Origin: Pseudomonas iranensis
Lineage (GTDB): Bacteria; Pseudomonadota; Gammaproteobacteria; Pseudomonadales; Pseudomonadaceae
Assembly: GCF_014268585.2 (NCBI RefSeq)
Contig: NZ_CP077092.1
Location: 5,803,501 to 5,867,500, forward strand
DNA: 64,000 nt
Direction of reading: 5' to 3'
The notes under the pieces were generated by a model. The model was given only the letters and a program-made list of their open reading frames with translations. It did not search any database and was not told the origin of the DNA. Shown in pieces: positions 39,530 through 48,291 of this stretch. The number at the start of each line of letters is the position of its first letter. Positions within the stretch are counted from its first letter, which is position 1. Position numbers and translations under genes: made by a program.

Positions 39530-39618
39530 TGTGGGAGCGAGCCTGCTCGCGAAAGCGTCGGATCAGTTGCATGTCTGTCGAATGACACACCGTTTTCGCG
39601 AGCAGGCTCGCTCCCACA
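39530..39618. repeat. REPIN, family I
   Basis: Inverted REP arms with a loop of about 40 bases, placed between the two terminators of convergent rhlE and yceI genes. Confidence 0.9.
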
Positions 39619-39640
39619 CGGAATAGCGTGTTGCAGCAAT

Positions 39641-39677
39641 AAAAAAACGCCCCCGGCCTTTCGACCGGGGGCGTTTT
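39641..39677 (-). terminator. Terminator of the yceI gene
   Basis: On the minus strand, AAAACGCCCCCGG and CCGGGGGCGTTTT form a 13-bp stem followed by a T run; 17 bases after the stop codon. Confidence 0.92.
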
Positions 39678-39693
39678 CATGTGGCGGCGAAAC

Positions 39694-40272
39694 TTATTTC
39701 GCTTTCACACCTTCGAACGAAACATACAGCTCGACCGCGTCAGACTTCGGACCGAGGTCTTTCTGCTTGCCGAAATCGGAGCGCTTGATGGTGGTGGTGC
39801 CTTCGAAGCCGGCACGGTAGCCGCCCCATGGATCCTTGCCTTCGCCCAGGAAGGTAGCCTTGACGACAACCGGCTTGGTCACGCCCAGCAGGGTCAGGTC
39901 GCCGGTCACGTCAGCGGTGTTGGCACCGGTGGATTTGACGCTGGTGGAGACGAAGGTGGCCTTGGCGAATTTGCTGGCGTTGAGGAAGTCAGCGCTGGCG
40001 ATGTGCTTGTCGCGCTCGGCGTGGTTGGTGAACACGCTGGCAGTGTTGACGTTGAACTCGATCTTGCTGTCTTCAGGCTTGGCAGCGTCGAAGCTGAACT
40101 TGCCGTCGATGTCCTTGAAGGTACCGGTGATGAAGCTGTAGCCCAGGTGGCTGATCTTGAAGTCGACGAAGGCGTGCTGGCCTTCCTTGTCTACTACGTA
40201 GTCAGCAGCCATTACGTTGGCGGACAGCACGGCAGAACCGATTGCCAGAGCGGCCAGAGTCTTTTTCAACAT
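39694..40272 (-). CDS. YceI family periplasmic protein
   Basis: A 192-residue exported protein with signal peptide [20 protein letters not shown] and the YceI lipocalin-like beta-barrel: [50 protein letters not shown] and the late [14 protein letters not shown]. Members bind isoprenoid-type ligands. It lies 31 bases downstream of the cytochrome b561 gene on the same strand, a pairing common in proteobacteria that suggests a joint role, possibly quinone-related. Confidence 0.93.
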   Translation of the reverse strand: MLKKTLAALAIGSAVLSANVMAADYVVDKEGQHAFVDFKISHLGYSFITGTFKDIDGKFSFDAAKPEDSKIEFNVNTASVFTNHAERDKHIASADFLNASKFAKATFVSTSVKSTGANTADVTGDLTLLGVTKPVVVKATFLGEGKDPWGGYRAGFEGTTTIKRSDFGKQKDLGPKSDAVELYVSFEGVKAK

Positions 40273-40303
40273 GCTTTTTTTTCCTTTGAGTCGAGGTTGA
40301 ACT

Positions 40304-40855
40304 TCAGGCTTTGCGACCGAGCATTCGGGTGAGGGTCGCATCACGATCGATAAAGTGGTGCTTCAATGCTGCCAACGCATGGAGACCGGAAAAAATTACC
40401 AGTGCCCACGCCAGCCAGAGATGAATCACCCCAGCGGTATCTGCCTGATCCGGTAGTCCGGAGAGCAGTGCAGGAACTTCAAACAGGCCAAACACCGGGA
40501 TCCCGACACCGTCTGCGGTGGAAATCAGGTAACCGGCAATCATCACAGCGAACAGCGACAGATACAGAAACCCGTGGCCGAACTTGGCGCCGATACGGGT
40601 CATGCGGCTGTAGCTTTGCAGCGTTGGCGGCGGCGGGCTGATGAAACGCCACAGCACCCGCAACACCATCACACCGAGCAGCACCAGACCGATGCTCTTG
40701 TGCAGGTCCGGCGCGTCTTTGCGCCAGGTGCTGTAGTAATCCAGCCCGACCATCCACAGACCCAACGCAAACAGCCCGAAGACCGCCAGCGCCACGCCCC
40801 AGTGCATGAAGATGCTGACCCAACCATAGCGCGAAGAAGAGTTACGTAGCTGCAT
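40304..40855 (-). CDS. Cytochrome b561 family protein
   Basis: A 183-residue membrane cytochrome b of the bacterial b561 type. Four hydrophobic segments and haem-ligand histidines are visible in [57 protein letters not shown] and [20 protein letters not shown]. It should pass electrons from the quinone pool. The start at 40855 precedes the conserved [11 protein letters not shown]; the ATG ten codons upstream is unnecessary. It is in operon with the yceI gene. Confidence 0.92.
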   Translation of the reverse strand: MQLRNSSSRYGWVSIFMHWGVALAVFGLFALGLWMVGLDYYSTWRKDAPDLHKSIGLVLLGVMVLRVLWRFISPPPPTLQSYSRMTRIGAKFGHGFLYLSLFAVMIAGYLISTADGVGIPVFGLFEVPALLSGLPDQADTAGVIHLWLAWALVIFSGLHALAALKHHFIDRDATLTRMLGRKA

Positions 40856-41089
40856 TGCCCAAATCCTGTGAGAACTGCGAACCAAGACTAGCGAGTTATC
40901 TATCGAATTAAAGCGGAAAATTTTGCTTTGAAATATCGAGAAATACGATCAAGAGTCTGCGAGCGGGGAGTTAAGGAAGGATTAAAGGCGATTTCGGCAT
41001 GGGGCGCTTGTACAAATGACGGGGGCTGCGTTTCAACGTTAAAGGCACACAATTGCGAAGCCGATAACCCTGTACCGCTGATGCGGCTT

Positions 41090-41137
41090 TTGCACCTGTT
41101 CGAATGATGTCTCCATTCTCATTACAAACAGGTGCAA
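41090..41137 (+). promoter_or_regulatory. Inverted repeat over the lectin ribosome-binding site
   Basis: TTGCACCTGTT (41090-41100) and AACAGGTGCAA (41127-41137) are perfect 11-base complements with 26 bases between. The 3' arm contains the AGG box of the lectin gene (ATG at 41141), so the hairpin would hinder ribosome access. Confidence 0.55.
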
Positions 41138-41140
41138 CAC

Positions 41141-41656
41141 ATGGCTCTTCGATATACCCCCTTTCAAGCAAGCGGTTCTTCCGTGTTGCCGCCCAACCAA
41201 ACGATGTCCGCCGGCCAATTCCTGCAATCCGAGAACGGTCGATTTCGTCTGATGCTGCAAAGCGATGGAAATCTGGTCCTCAAAGACGGTGAGGGGGTTA
41301 TCTGGATCGCCGACGCCAATCAACCTTACAGTGCAACTTTGCACCCGAAGAAGATGCGCGAGCCGCTGCAGTTCGTGATCAGCAATAGTGGCTTCCTGTA
41401 CGACCCTTCCAGGCGGCGACTGTGGATCGCGGAAAGCACGCATACCGGCGATAAATCGCTGTGGTACCACACGTACATGACCGTGCAGGACGACGGCAAT
41501 CTGGTGATTTACGACCAGCGCACAGGCGATCTGCGCTGGGCGCGCTTTGGTTTTATCCCCGGGCGTATGCGCAAACCCAAGCAGAGGTGGCAGAGGAAGC
41601 TGCCGAACGGGACCGAGTTTTTCAAGTGGGAGTTTTACTCACTCCCGAACGTGTAG
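41141..41656 (+). CDS. Single-domain B-type mannose-binding lectin
   Basis: A 171-residue protein with the monocot (bulb) mannose-binding lectin fold. The sugar-binding pattern QxDxNxVxY is complete once, QDDGNLVIY (near residue 116), and partial once, QSDGNLVLK. Trp residues typical of the prism strands are present (VIWIAD, RLWIAE). There is no signal peptide. The LlpA bacteriocins of Pseudomonas use two such domains in about 280 residues; this protein has only one, so a different role, for example surface binding or a smaller bacteriocin, is possible. The C terminus is basic (RMRKPKQRWQRK). The gene is solitary. Confidence 0.82.
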   Translation: MALRYTPFQASGSSVLPPNQTMSAGQFLQSENGRFRLMLQSDGNLVLKDGEGVIWIADANQPYSATLHPKKMREPLQFVISNSGFLYDPSRRRLWIAESTHTGDKSLWYHTYMTVQDDGNLVIYDQRTGDLRWARFGFIPGRMRKPKQRWQRKLPNGTEFFKWEFYSLPNV

Positions 41657-41659
41657 CGG

Positions 41660-41818
41660 CTAGTTGTGAAGGACCGCTGGCGGTTGCAGGCACTCGGCAC
41701 TGTAGGGATCTATCTGGCATTTATGCGCAAGTTCGGAACCATAACCGCCGGGAAAGAACTGCCCGTTGCTACAGCCGGAAAGTGTCATCAGCGCGAGTAA
41801 GACCATGAGCGTTTTCAT
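41660..41818 (-). CDS. Small lipoprotein (52 residues)
   Basis: MKTLMVLLALMTLSGCSNGQ is a clear lipoprotein signal with Cys16; the mature part (FFPGGYGSELAHKCQIDPYS then AECLQPPAVLHN) has two more cysteines. GGAGG is well placed before the ATG. It is convergent with the lectin gene, with only three bases between the two stop codons. Family unknown, but the signal, ribosome-binding site and composition support a real gene. Confidence 0.75.
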   Translation of the reverse strand: MKTLMVLLALMTLSGCSNGQFFPGGYGSELAHKCQIDPYSAECLQPPAVLHN

Positions 41819-41954
41819 CAAGTGCCTCCAGTTTTTTCCAGCATAGAACTGGCGCTCAGGCAGCGGCTATCACCTCGTTCCGAGCGTGCTGTGGGAAGCA
41901 TCCGGTACAACGGTAAGCCTCGTGACCGCTGCGCGAAGGACGAAAATGCAGGGC

Positions 41955-41986
41955 AAAAAAAACGCGACCCGAGGGCCGCGTTTTTT
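41955..41986. terminator. Bidirectional terminator at the amine oxidase gene end
   Basis: AAAACGCG and CGCGTTTTTT with an inner CCC/GGG pair; A and T runs on both sides serve both strands. It is 15 bases beyond the amine oxidase stop. Confidence 0.8.
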
Positions 41987-42000
41987 CATGGAGCAGAGCC

Positions 42001-43770
42001 TTACTGCGCTTTGCTCTCGGTGGTCGCCGCCGGCTTGGCCGCTGGCTTCTTCGCCGGTTCAGCCTTCTTGGCCGCCGGTTTGGCCGCCGGCTTTTTCGTT
42101 TCGGTTTTGGCCGCAGGCTTCTTCGCTGCTGGCTTGGCCGCCGCTTTCTTCGCTGGCTCGGCTTTTACCGGGGCCGCTGGTTTCGGTGCTTCCACCGGCG
42201 CTGGCGCAGGTGCCGGGATCGGTGCAGGCGCTGGAGCGGCCGGAGCAGGTGCTGGCTCTGGCGCTTTCGCAGGCTCAGGCTTTTTCTCGTCATCCGAACC
42301 GCCGAACAGGTTGCTGAAGAAGTTGCCCTTCTTCGCCGCCACCGCACCCGCCGCGCCTGCCGCTGCTGCAGCCGGAACCACTTTGGCTGGCTCGAACGAT
42401 TTGCCGGCCGCCAGATCTTCAACCTGACTGGCAGCGCGCTGGCCGGTACGCAGTGCGCCTTCCAGGGTGCCCGGGTACAAGGTGTCGGTGTGTTCGCCGG
42501 CGAACGCTACGCGTTGCAGCGGACGTTCCCACAGGCGCCAGAACTTGCTGATCTGCCCCGGGCCGTAAGCCAGGTAGGCGCCGCCCATCGACGGGTCGGT
42601 GCTGTAGCGACGGATTTCATAACCGGTGAACGAGCCACGGGCCTGTGGATAAAACGCATGCAGACGGATCAGCACCTGATCGACCATCTGCTTGTCGCCG
42701 AACGCCTGCATCACACGGGCGTTATCGCCGGACAGATTGATCACCACATTGGCGCCGCCCTTCAGCGCCGGCTCGATCCAGAGCATGCCTAAACCTGCGT
42801 TGCTGTAGATCTCGCCGGACATGCGCGATTTGCTTTCCCACACAGGCGTCTTGAACTTCAGCATGATCTGGTCGCGCCAACCGTAGTTGGTGCCCTTGAT
42901 CGCCGCCAGATGCTGAGCATCCAGCGCCGGGGTCAGGGCGATCTTGTTCAGTGCGCGCAACGGCACCGCCAGCACCACGTAGTCAGCCTGATAGCCGACG
43001 CTGCCGACTTTGACGGTCACGCCGTCCTTGTCCTGGATGATCGCCGAGACCGGCGAGTTGGTCTTGATGGTCTTGATCTGTTTGACGAAGGCCTGCGCCA
43101 GGACCTGGCTGCCGCCGACCAGACGCGAGGCGCGCAGGTCGCGGTCGGAGACGCCGCGATAGACGCGGTTCTGCTGAGCGAAATACAGCAGCGACAGACG
43201 CGAAGGTTCGTCGTAGTGGGTGCGGATGTCCTGGTTGATCAACTGACGCGCGGTGGCCGGCAGGTTCTGCTTGTCGAGCCAGCTCGATACGGTGATCTGG
43301 TCCAGTGCATGCAGGGTGGCGGTCGCCGCCGGATTCTGCGGGTCGTCGATCGAGCGCGCCAGATCGTCGAGGGTTTTCTGGTAGCGCTTGAGCGCATCGG
43401 CGGTGGCTGGCTGCTTGGTGGCCAGATCAGCGGCGGAGAAATAATCGCCGTCGATCAGATAACCCGGGGTACGCACGAATTCCGGCGCCGGCGTGGTGCC
43501 GAGCTTGAAGGTCGACACGTATTTGTTCAGCACCGGCTGGGTCTTGTCGTTGCCGATCCACTCGCTGGTGGCCATGCCCGAGCGGCCGCCCAGGCTCGGT
43601 TTGGCTTCCAGCAGGGTGACCTGCCAGCCTTTGTTCTGCAGTTCGTAAGCAGCGGTCAGACCCGACAGGCCGCCGCCGATCACGATTGCGGTTTTATCCT
43701 TGGCCAGCGCCGTAACGCTGAACAGCCCCAACATCACCAGCGCACAGGCGCGCAGCCAACCGACAGACAT
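42001..43770 (-). CDS. Exported flavin amine oxidase with Ala/Lys/Pro tail
   Basis: A 589-residue FAD-dependent amine oxidase-like protein. A signal peptide (ACALVMLGLFSVTALAKD) is followed by the dinucleotide motif AIVIGGGLSGLTAAYELQ and the FAD contact LGGRSGMA; the C-terminal FAD motif is FAGEHTDTLYPGTLEGALRTG. Residues 455-589 are an added tail: a small hydrophobic patch NFFSNLFGG, then Pro/Ala repeats and a lysine-rich stretch of AKPAAKK units resembling histone H1 or AlgP. The tail probably is disordered and basic. Substrate unknown. Fusion or repeat expansion is an inference; no frameshift is seen. Confidence 0.85.
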   Translation of the reverse strand: MSVGWLRACALVMLGLFSVTALAKDKTAIVIGGGLSGLTAAYELQNKGWQVTLLEAKPSLGGRSGMATSEWIGNDKTQPVLNKYVSTFKLGTTPAPEFVRTPGYLIDGDYFSAADLATKQPATADALKRYQKTLDDLARSIDDPQNPAATATLHALDQITVSSWLDKQNLPATARQLINQDIRTHYDEPSRLSLLYFAQQNRVYRGVSDRDLRASRLVGGSQVLAQAFVKQIKTIKTNSPVSAIIQDKDGVTVKVGSVGYQADYVVLAVPLRALNKIALTPALDAQHLAAIKGTNYGWRDQIMLKFKTPVWESKSRMSGEIYSNAGLGMLWIEPALKGGANVVINLSGDNARVMQAFGDKQMVDQVLIRLHAFYPQARGSFTGYEIRRYSTDPSMGGAYLAYGPGQISKFWRLWERPLQRVAFAGEHTDTLYPGTLEGALRTGQRAASQVEDLAAGKSFEPAKVVPAAAAAGAAGAVAAKKGNFFSNLFGGSDDEKKPEPAKAPEPAPAPAAPAPAPIPAPAPAPVEAPKPAAPVKAEPAKKAAAKPAAKKPAAKTETKKPAAKPAAKKAEPAKKPAAKPAATTESKAQ

Positions 43771-43993
43771 TCAGCGAACTCCGGAAAAACATGTGGGAAA
43801 AAGCAGCTTTGCGAGTCAGACGACTCAAAGAACCGCGAAGAATACGTTAGCCATCAAAACGCCGCCAGCGACGTCTATCGGCTCAGACAAAGTAGCTCAA
43901 TCGACACAATGGGTTGTTCCCGCGCGATGCATTGCATAGGCTTGCGCGATTGTTCGCCCGCGCCTGACGCGAGCCGCCTCGAGGAGACTGTAA

Positions 43994-45400
43994 ATGGGCC
44001 TGAATAACCAGTGGATGCAACGCGATCTTGCGGTGTTGTGGCATCCCTGCACCCAGATGAAAGACCACGAACAGCTGCCGCTGATCCCGATCAAGCGCGG
44101 CGAAGGCGTCTGGCTCGAAGACTTCGAAGGCAAGCGCTACCTCGACGCGGTCAGCTCCTGGTGGGTCAACGTGTTCGGCCACGCCAACCCGCGCATCAAC
44201 CAGCGCATCAAGGATCAGGTCGATCAACTCGAACATGTGATCCTTGCCGGTTTCAGCCATCAGCCGGTGATCGAGCTGTCCGAGCGTCTGGTGAAAATGA
44301 CGCCGGAAGGCCTGAACCGGGTGTTCTATGCCGATAACGGCTCGTCGTGCATCGAAGTCGCGCTGAAGATGAGCTTTCACTACTGGCTCAATCGCGGCCA
44401 ACCGAACAAGAAGCGCTTCGTCACCCTGACCAACAGCTACCACGGCGAAACCATGGCAGCGATGGCGGTTGGCGATGTGCCGCTGTTCACCGAGACCTAC
44501 AAAGCCCTGCTGATGGACACCATCAAAGTGCCGAGCCCGGATTGCTATCTGCGCCCGCAAGGCATGAGCTGGGAAGAACACTCGCGCAATATGTTCGCGG
44601 CCATGGAACAGACGCTGGCGGAGAATCATCACAGCGTCGCGGCAGTGATCGTCGAGCCGCTGATTCAGGGCGCCGGCGGCATGCGCATGTATCACCCGGT
44701 GTACCTCAAGCTGTTGCGCGAGGCCTGCGACCGTTACGGCGTGCACCTGATCCACGATGAAATCGCCGTCGGCTTCGGCCGCACCGGGACGATGTTCGCC
44801 TGCGAACAGGCCGGCATCCGCCCGGACTTTCTCTGCCTGTCCAAAGCCCTGACCGGCGGCTATCTGCCGCTGGCGGCGTGCCTGACCACCGAAGAGGTCT
44901 ACAGCGCGTTCTACGACGACTATCCGACCCTGCGCGCGTTCCTCCATTCGCACAGCTACACCGGCAACCCGCTGGCCTGCGCGGCGGCACTGGCGACGCT
45001 GGATATCTTCGAGCAGGACAACGTGATTGAGAACAACAAGGCGTTGGCTCAGCGCATGGCCTCGGCGACCGCGCATCTGGTCGATCACCCGAACGTTTCC
45101 GAAGTGCGCCAGACCGGCATGGTCCTGGCCATCGAGATGGTCAAGGATAAAGCCACGAAAGAGGCCTACCCTTGGCAGGAGCGTCGTGGCTTGAAAGTTT
45201 TCCAGCATGCGCTGGAGCGTGGTGCGTTGTTGCGCCCGCTGGGCAGCGTGGTGTATTTCCTGCCGCCGTATGTGATCACTCCGGAGCAGATCGACTTCCT
45301 GGCCGAAGTGGCCAGTGAAGGTATTGATATCGCTACACGTGACAGCGTCAGCGTGGCGGTGCCGAAAGACTTCCATCCCGGTTTCCGTGACCCAGGCTGA
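43994..45400 (+). CDS. bioA: Adenosylmethionine-8-amino-7-oxononanoate aminotransferase
   Basis: A 468-residue class III PLP aminotransferase, which makes 7,8-diaminopelargonic acid in biotin synthesis using SAM as amino donor. Features: HPCTQMKDHE at the N terminus, YLDAVSSWWVNVFGH, ADNGSSCIEVALKM, IHDEIAVGFGRTGTMFACEQ and the PLP lysine in LSKALTGGYLPLAA. GAGGAG precedes the ATG. The other bio genes are not here. It may be an operon with rsmE, separated by a REPIN. Confidence 0.96.
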   Translation: MGLNNQWMQRDLAVLWHPCTQMKDHEQLPLIPIKRGEGVWLEDFEGKRYLDAVSSWWVNVFGHANPRINQRIKDQVDQLEHVILAGFSHQPVIELSERLVKMTPEGLNRVFYADNGSSCIEVALKMSFHYWLNRGQPNKKRFVTLTNSYHGETMAAMAVGDVPLFTETYKALLMDTIKVPSPDCYLRPQGMSWEEHSRNMFAAMEQTLAENHHSVAAVIVEPLIQGAGGMRMYHPVYLKLLREACDRYGVHLIHDEIAVGFGRTGTMFACEQAGIRPDFLCLSKALTGGYLPLAACLTTEEVYSAFYDDYPTLRAFLHSHSYTGNPLACAAALATLDIFEQDNVIENNKALAQRMASATAHLVDHPNVSEVRQTGMVLAIEMVKDKATKEAYPWQERRGLKVFQHALERGALLRPLGSVVYFLPPYVITPEQIDFLAEVASEGIDIATRDSVSVAVPKDFHPGFRDPG

Positions 45401-45436
45401 TTCGCCTTGCTTGAGATTTGCGGTGGCTGGACTGCC

Positions 45437-45504
45437 GCTTTCGCGAGCAGGCTCGCTCCCACAGGGGAATGCATTTCAAGTGTGGGAGCGAGCCTGCTCG
45501 CGAA
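45437..45504. repeat. REPIN, family I
   Basis: Inverted REP arms with a short spacer between bioA and rsmE. Confidence 0.9.
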
Positions 45505-45552
45505 TGAAGTCGACACCGATCCAACTGATTCATATCTTTCCAGAGACCCGAA

Positions 45553-46272
45553 ATGAGACTGTCCCGCTTCTTTATCGACGCCCCGCTGAGCACTGGCGAA
45601 CACGAACTGCCGGAGGCCCAGGCGCATTACATCAGCCGCGTGTTGCGCATGGCCGAAGGCGATGCGGTGCAGTTGTTCGACGGTTCCGGCCATGAATTTC
45701 GCGGATCCTTGGTGGATGTCGGCAAGAAACGCGTGGTCGTGCAGATCGACGAGCAGTTCGCCGGGCAAATCGAATCGCCGCTGCAGATCCACCTCGGCCA
45801 GGGCCTGTCCCGGGGCGAGCGCATGGACTGGGCGATTCAGAAAGCCACTGAACTGGGCGTGACGCAAATCACCCCGATCTTCAGCGAACGCTGCGAAGTG
45901 CGGCTCAAGGACGAACGCGCCGACAAGCGCTTGCTGCACTGGCGCCAAGTGGCGATCAGTGCCTGCGAACAGTGCGGGCGTTCACGGGTGCCGGTGATTC
46001 ATCCGCCAGTGTTGCTGGCGGACTGGCTCAAGCAGACCGAAGCCGAATTGAAACTGGTGCTGCATCCGGTCGCAGAACCGCTGGTCAGCCATGCCAAACC
46101 AGCGACGCTGGCGTTCCTGATCGGGCCGGAAGGTGGCCTGACGGACGGCGAAGTCGAGCAGGCCAAAGGCAACGGTTTCCACGCCGCCCGCCTCGGCCCG
46201 CGCGTATTGCGCACCGAGACTGCGCCGGTGGTGGCGCTGGCGGTAGCCCAGCAACTTTGGGGTGATTTCTAA
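45553..46272 (+). CDS. rsmE: 16S rRNA (uracil-1498-N3)-methyltransferase
   Basis: A 239-residue SPOUT-class methyltransferase that modifies U1498 of 16S rRNA. An N-terminal PUA-like domain (RLSRFFIDAPLSTGEHELPE, HYISRVLRM) precedes the knotted SAM-binding domain with IQKATELGVTQITPIFSERC, FLIGPEGGLTDGEV and LGPRVLRTETAPVVAL. Length and motifs match RsmE fully. Confidence 0.96.
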   Translation: MRLSRFFIDAPLSTGEHELPEAQAHYISRVLRMAEGDAVQLFDGSGHEFRGSLVDVGKKRVVVQIDEQFAGQIESPLQIHLGQGLSRGERMDWAIQKATELGVTQITPIFSERCEVRLKDERADKRLLHWRQVAISACEQCGRSRVPVIHPPVLLADWLKQTEAELKLVLHPVAEPLVSHAKPATLAFLIGPEGGLTDGEVEQAKGNGFHAARLGPRVLRTETAPVVALAVAQQLWGDF

Positions 46273-46285
46273 ACCTTTTTGCCGG

Positions 46286-46400
46286 ACTGATCGTTCCCAC
46301 GCTCTGCGTGGGAATGCAGCCCGGGACGCTCCGCGTCCCAAACAGCGTGACGCAGAGCGTCACAGGAGGCGTTACCACGCAGAGCGTGGGAACGATCAGT
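46286..46400. repeat. REPIN, family III
   Basis: Outer arms ACTGATCGTTCCCACGC and complement, with inner palindromes such as GGGACGCTCCGCGTCCC. Related to the element at 56729-56841. Confidence 0.85.
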
Positions 46401-46408
46401 CAGCCGGG

Positions 46409-47026
46409 CTACAGGACGTAAAACAGAATCGCCACAAAATGCAGCAAGCTCCCGGCAATCACGAACAGATGCCAGATGCCATGGGCATGCCGCAGCCGGT
46501 GATCGAGGGCAAAAAAGATAATCCCCACCGTATACAAAACCCCGCCCGACGCCAGCCAGGCAAACCCGGCCGTGCCCAGTGCGGCAATCAGCGGTTTGAC
46601 CGCGACCAGCACGATCCAGCCCATCACCGCGTAAATCACGATCGACAGAATCCGTGCCTCGGAGCGCGGTTTGATCTCTTGCAGGATGCCGATCAGCGCC
46701 AGCCCCCAGACAATCCCGAACAGCGTCCAGCCCCAAGGCCCGCGTAACGTCACCAGGCAGAACGGCGTGTAGCTGCCGGCGATCAGCAGGTAGATCGAGA
46801 AATGATCGACCTTCTTCATGATCGCTTTCTTGCGCCCGCGCACGCTGTGGTACACGGTCGAGGCGCTGTAGAGCACCAGCAAGGTGAAGGCGTAGATCGC
46901 CACGCTGACGATCTTCCACGGACTGCCGTCGAGGCTGGCAATCACCAGCATCCAAACGCCGCCGATAAACGCGGCGATGGCTCCGACCAGATGGGTCCAG
47001 GCGTTGAGTTTTTCCCCGTGATACAT
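46409..47026 (-). CDS. trhA: Hemolysin III family (PAQR-like) membrane protein
   Basis: A 205-residue, seven-helix membrane protein of the HlyIII/YqfA family. Family residues are visible: MYHGEKLNAWTHLVGAIAAF, YSASTVYHS, KVDHFSIYLLIAGSYTPFCL, and the metal-type histidines near the end, RLRHAHGIWHLFVIAGSLLH. Bacterial members have been linked to membrane fluidity homeostasis. The ATG at 47026 is ten bases after GAGG; an ATG at 47035 is only one base from it and is rejected. Confidence 0.92.
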   Translation of the reverse strand: MYHGEKLNAWTHLVGAIAAFIGGVWMLVIASLDGSPWKIVSVAIYAFTLLVLYSASTVYHSVRGRKKAIMKKVDHFSIYLLIAGSYTPFCLVTLRGPWGWTLFGIVWGLALIGILQEIKPRSEARILSIVIYAVMGWIVLVAVKPLIAALGTAGFAWLASGGVLYTVGIIFFALDHRLRHAHGIWHLFVIAGSLLHFVAILFYVL

Positions 47027-47167
47027 GTGTCGCATACCTCGTAGTCACTACCGCAAGCGCGCAAGGCTCGGGCCTTGAGCGTAAAAGCGCAATGTTTCTG
47101 TTCAACCTCGCCTGCGCGGCCCGCAGGAATTGGGCACAATCGGCCGATACCAAAAAGAGTCCGCGCC

Positions 47168-48088
47168 ATGCTGATCGACGAAGAATTGACCCTGAAAAAA
47201 CTCGAGGTGTTCCTCGCCTTCATGCGCACTGGCAACCTCGCCCGCGCCGCCGCCGAACTGCAGACCAGCAATGTCAGCGTGCACCGCGCCATTCACTCTT
47301 TGGAAAACGCCCTGCGCTGCCCGCTGTTCAAACACGAAGGGCGCAACCTGACGCCGCTGGAAAGCGCTTATGTGCTGGAGGAACGTGCGCAGAAGCTGAT
47401 CAACGACGTCGTCGACAGCGTGCGCCTGACCCGCGAAGCAGCCGGGTTCTCCGCCGAGCGCTTCAAGCTCGGCTCGCTGTATTCGCTGACGGTGAAGACC
47501 GTGCCGCAACTGATCATGGGCCTGAAGATCCGCCGCAGCGAACTCAACATCGACCTGATCCTCGGCTCGAACATCGACCTGCTCTACAAGCTGAAAAACA
47601 TGGAAGTCGACGCGATTCTGGTGTCGCTGGACGACAGCATCAACGATCCGGATTGCGAGCAGATTGCGCTGTTTTCCGACGACATCTTCCTCGCCACCCC
47701 GGCCGATTCAAAATTCGCTCAGCGCAGTGAAGTCGATCTGGCGGAAGTGCGCGACGAGACTTTCATCACCCTGACCCAGGGCTTCGCCACGCATCAGGAC
47801 GGCGTGCGGGTGTTCAAGCAAGCGGGATTCGAGCCGAAGGTGGCGATGCAGGTTAATGACATCTTCACTTTGCTGAGCATGGTCAGCTCAGGGGTGGGCT
47901 ACGCCTTGTTGCCGGGGCGGATTGCGGCGGTGTACGAAAATCGAGTGAAGCTGATTCCGTTGCAGGAGAAGTACCGCTTGCAGCAGCACATTGGCGTGGT
48001 GTTTCTAAAGGCCAAGGAGCGCGATCCGAATTTGCTGGCGTTGCTGGCGGAGTGTCGGATGTATGCCAATCGCCAGGCTGGGGTTTAG
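47168..48088 (+). CDS. mdcR: LysR-type regulator of malonate use (MdcR)
   Basis: A 306-residue LysR-type regulator. The helix-turn-helix is in LKKLEVFLAFMRTGNLARAA then AELQTSNVSVHRAIHSLENA, followed by the effector-binding domain with LGSLYSLTVKTVPQLIMGLK and GSNIDLLYKLKNMEVDAIL. The sequence and the position next to the mdc/mad operon identify it as MdcR, activator of malonate genes. It is convergent with madM, with about 200 bases of repeats between. Half-site GAGCGTAA lies upstream (near 47077-47086), matching half of the dyad at 55586-55600. Confidence 0.88.
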   Translation: MLIDEELTLKKLEVFLAFMRTGNLARAAAELQTSNVSVHRAIHSLENALRCPLFKHEGRNLTPLESAYVLEERAQKLINDVVDSVRLTREAAGFSAERFKLGSLYSLTVKTVPQLIMGLKIRRSELNIDLILGSNIDLLYKLKNMEVDAILVSLDDSINDPDCEQIALFSDDIFLATPADSKFAQRSEVDLAEVRDETFITLTQGFATHQDGVRVFKQAGFEPKVAMQVNDIFTLLSMVSSGVGYALLPGRIAAVYENRVKLIPLQEKYRLQQHIGVVFLKAKERDPNLLALLAECRMYANRQAGV

Positions 48089-48109
48089 ATCGAGATCAAA
48101 AATCAAGAG

Positions 48110-48288
48110 CTACCCCCTCACCCCAGCCCTCTCCCCCAAGGGGTAGAGGGGGAAAGGGAGCAGATCGGGGGCTTTTCAGAACCTCAGTTCAACTCAGAAA
48201 TTTCAGGTCGATGTATAACGCCAAAACAACTCGGTCAGTCCCCTCTCCCTCCGGGAGAGGGCTAGGGTGAGGGGCTTTTGGGGGTGAC
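48110..48288. repeat. Repeat pair, family IV, between mdcR and madM
   Basis: Inverted copies of CCCTCACCCCAGCCCTCTCC and its complement border a spacer. The spacer part with CAGGTCGATGTA and CTCGGTC recurs beyond mdcA near 55940-55968. Confidence 0.85.
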
Positions 48289-48291
48289 TAG

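Noticed and set aside
48089..48290. CRISPR array considered for the repeats here and at 55614-56009
   Set aside because: Units are long (109 bp), palindromic and have conserved spacers; no cas genes are present. They fit REP-type elements.
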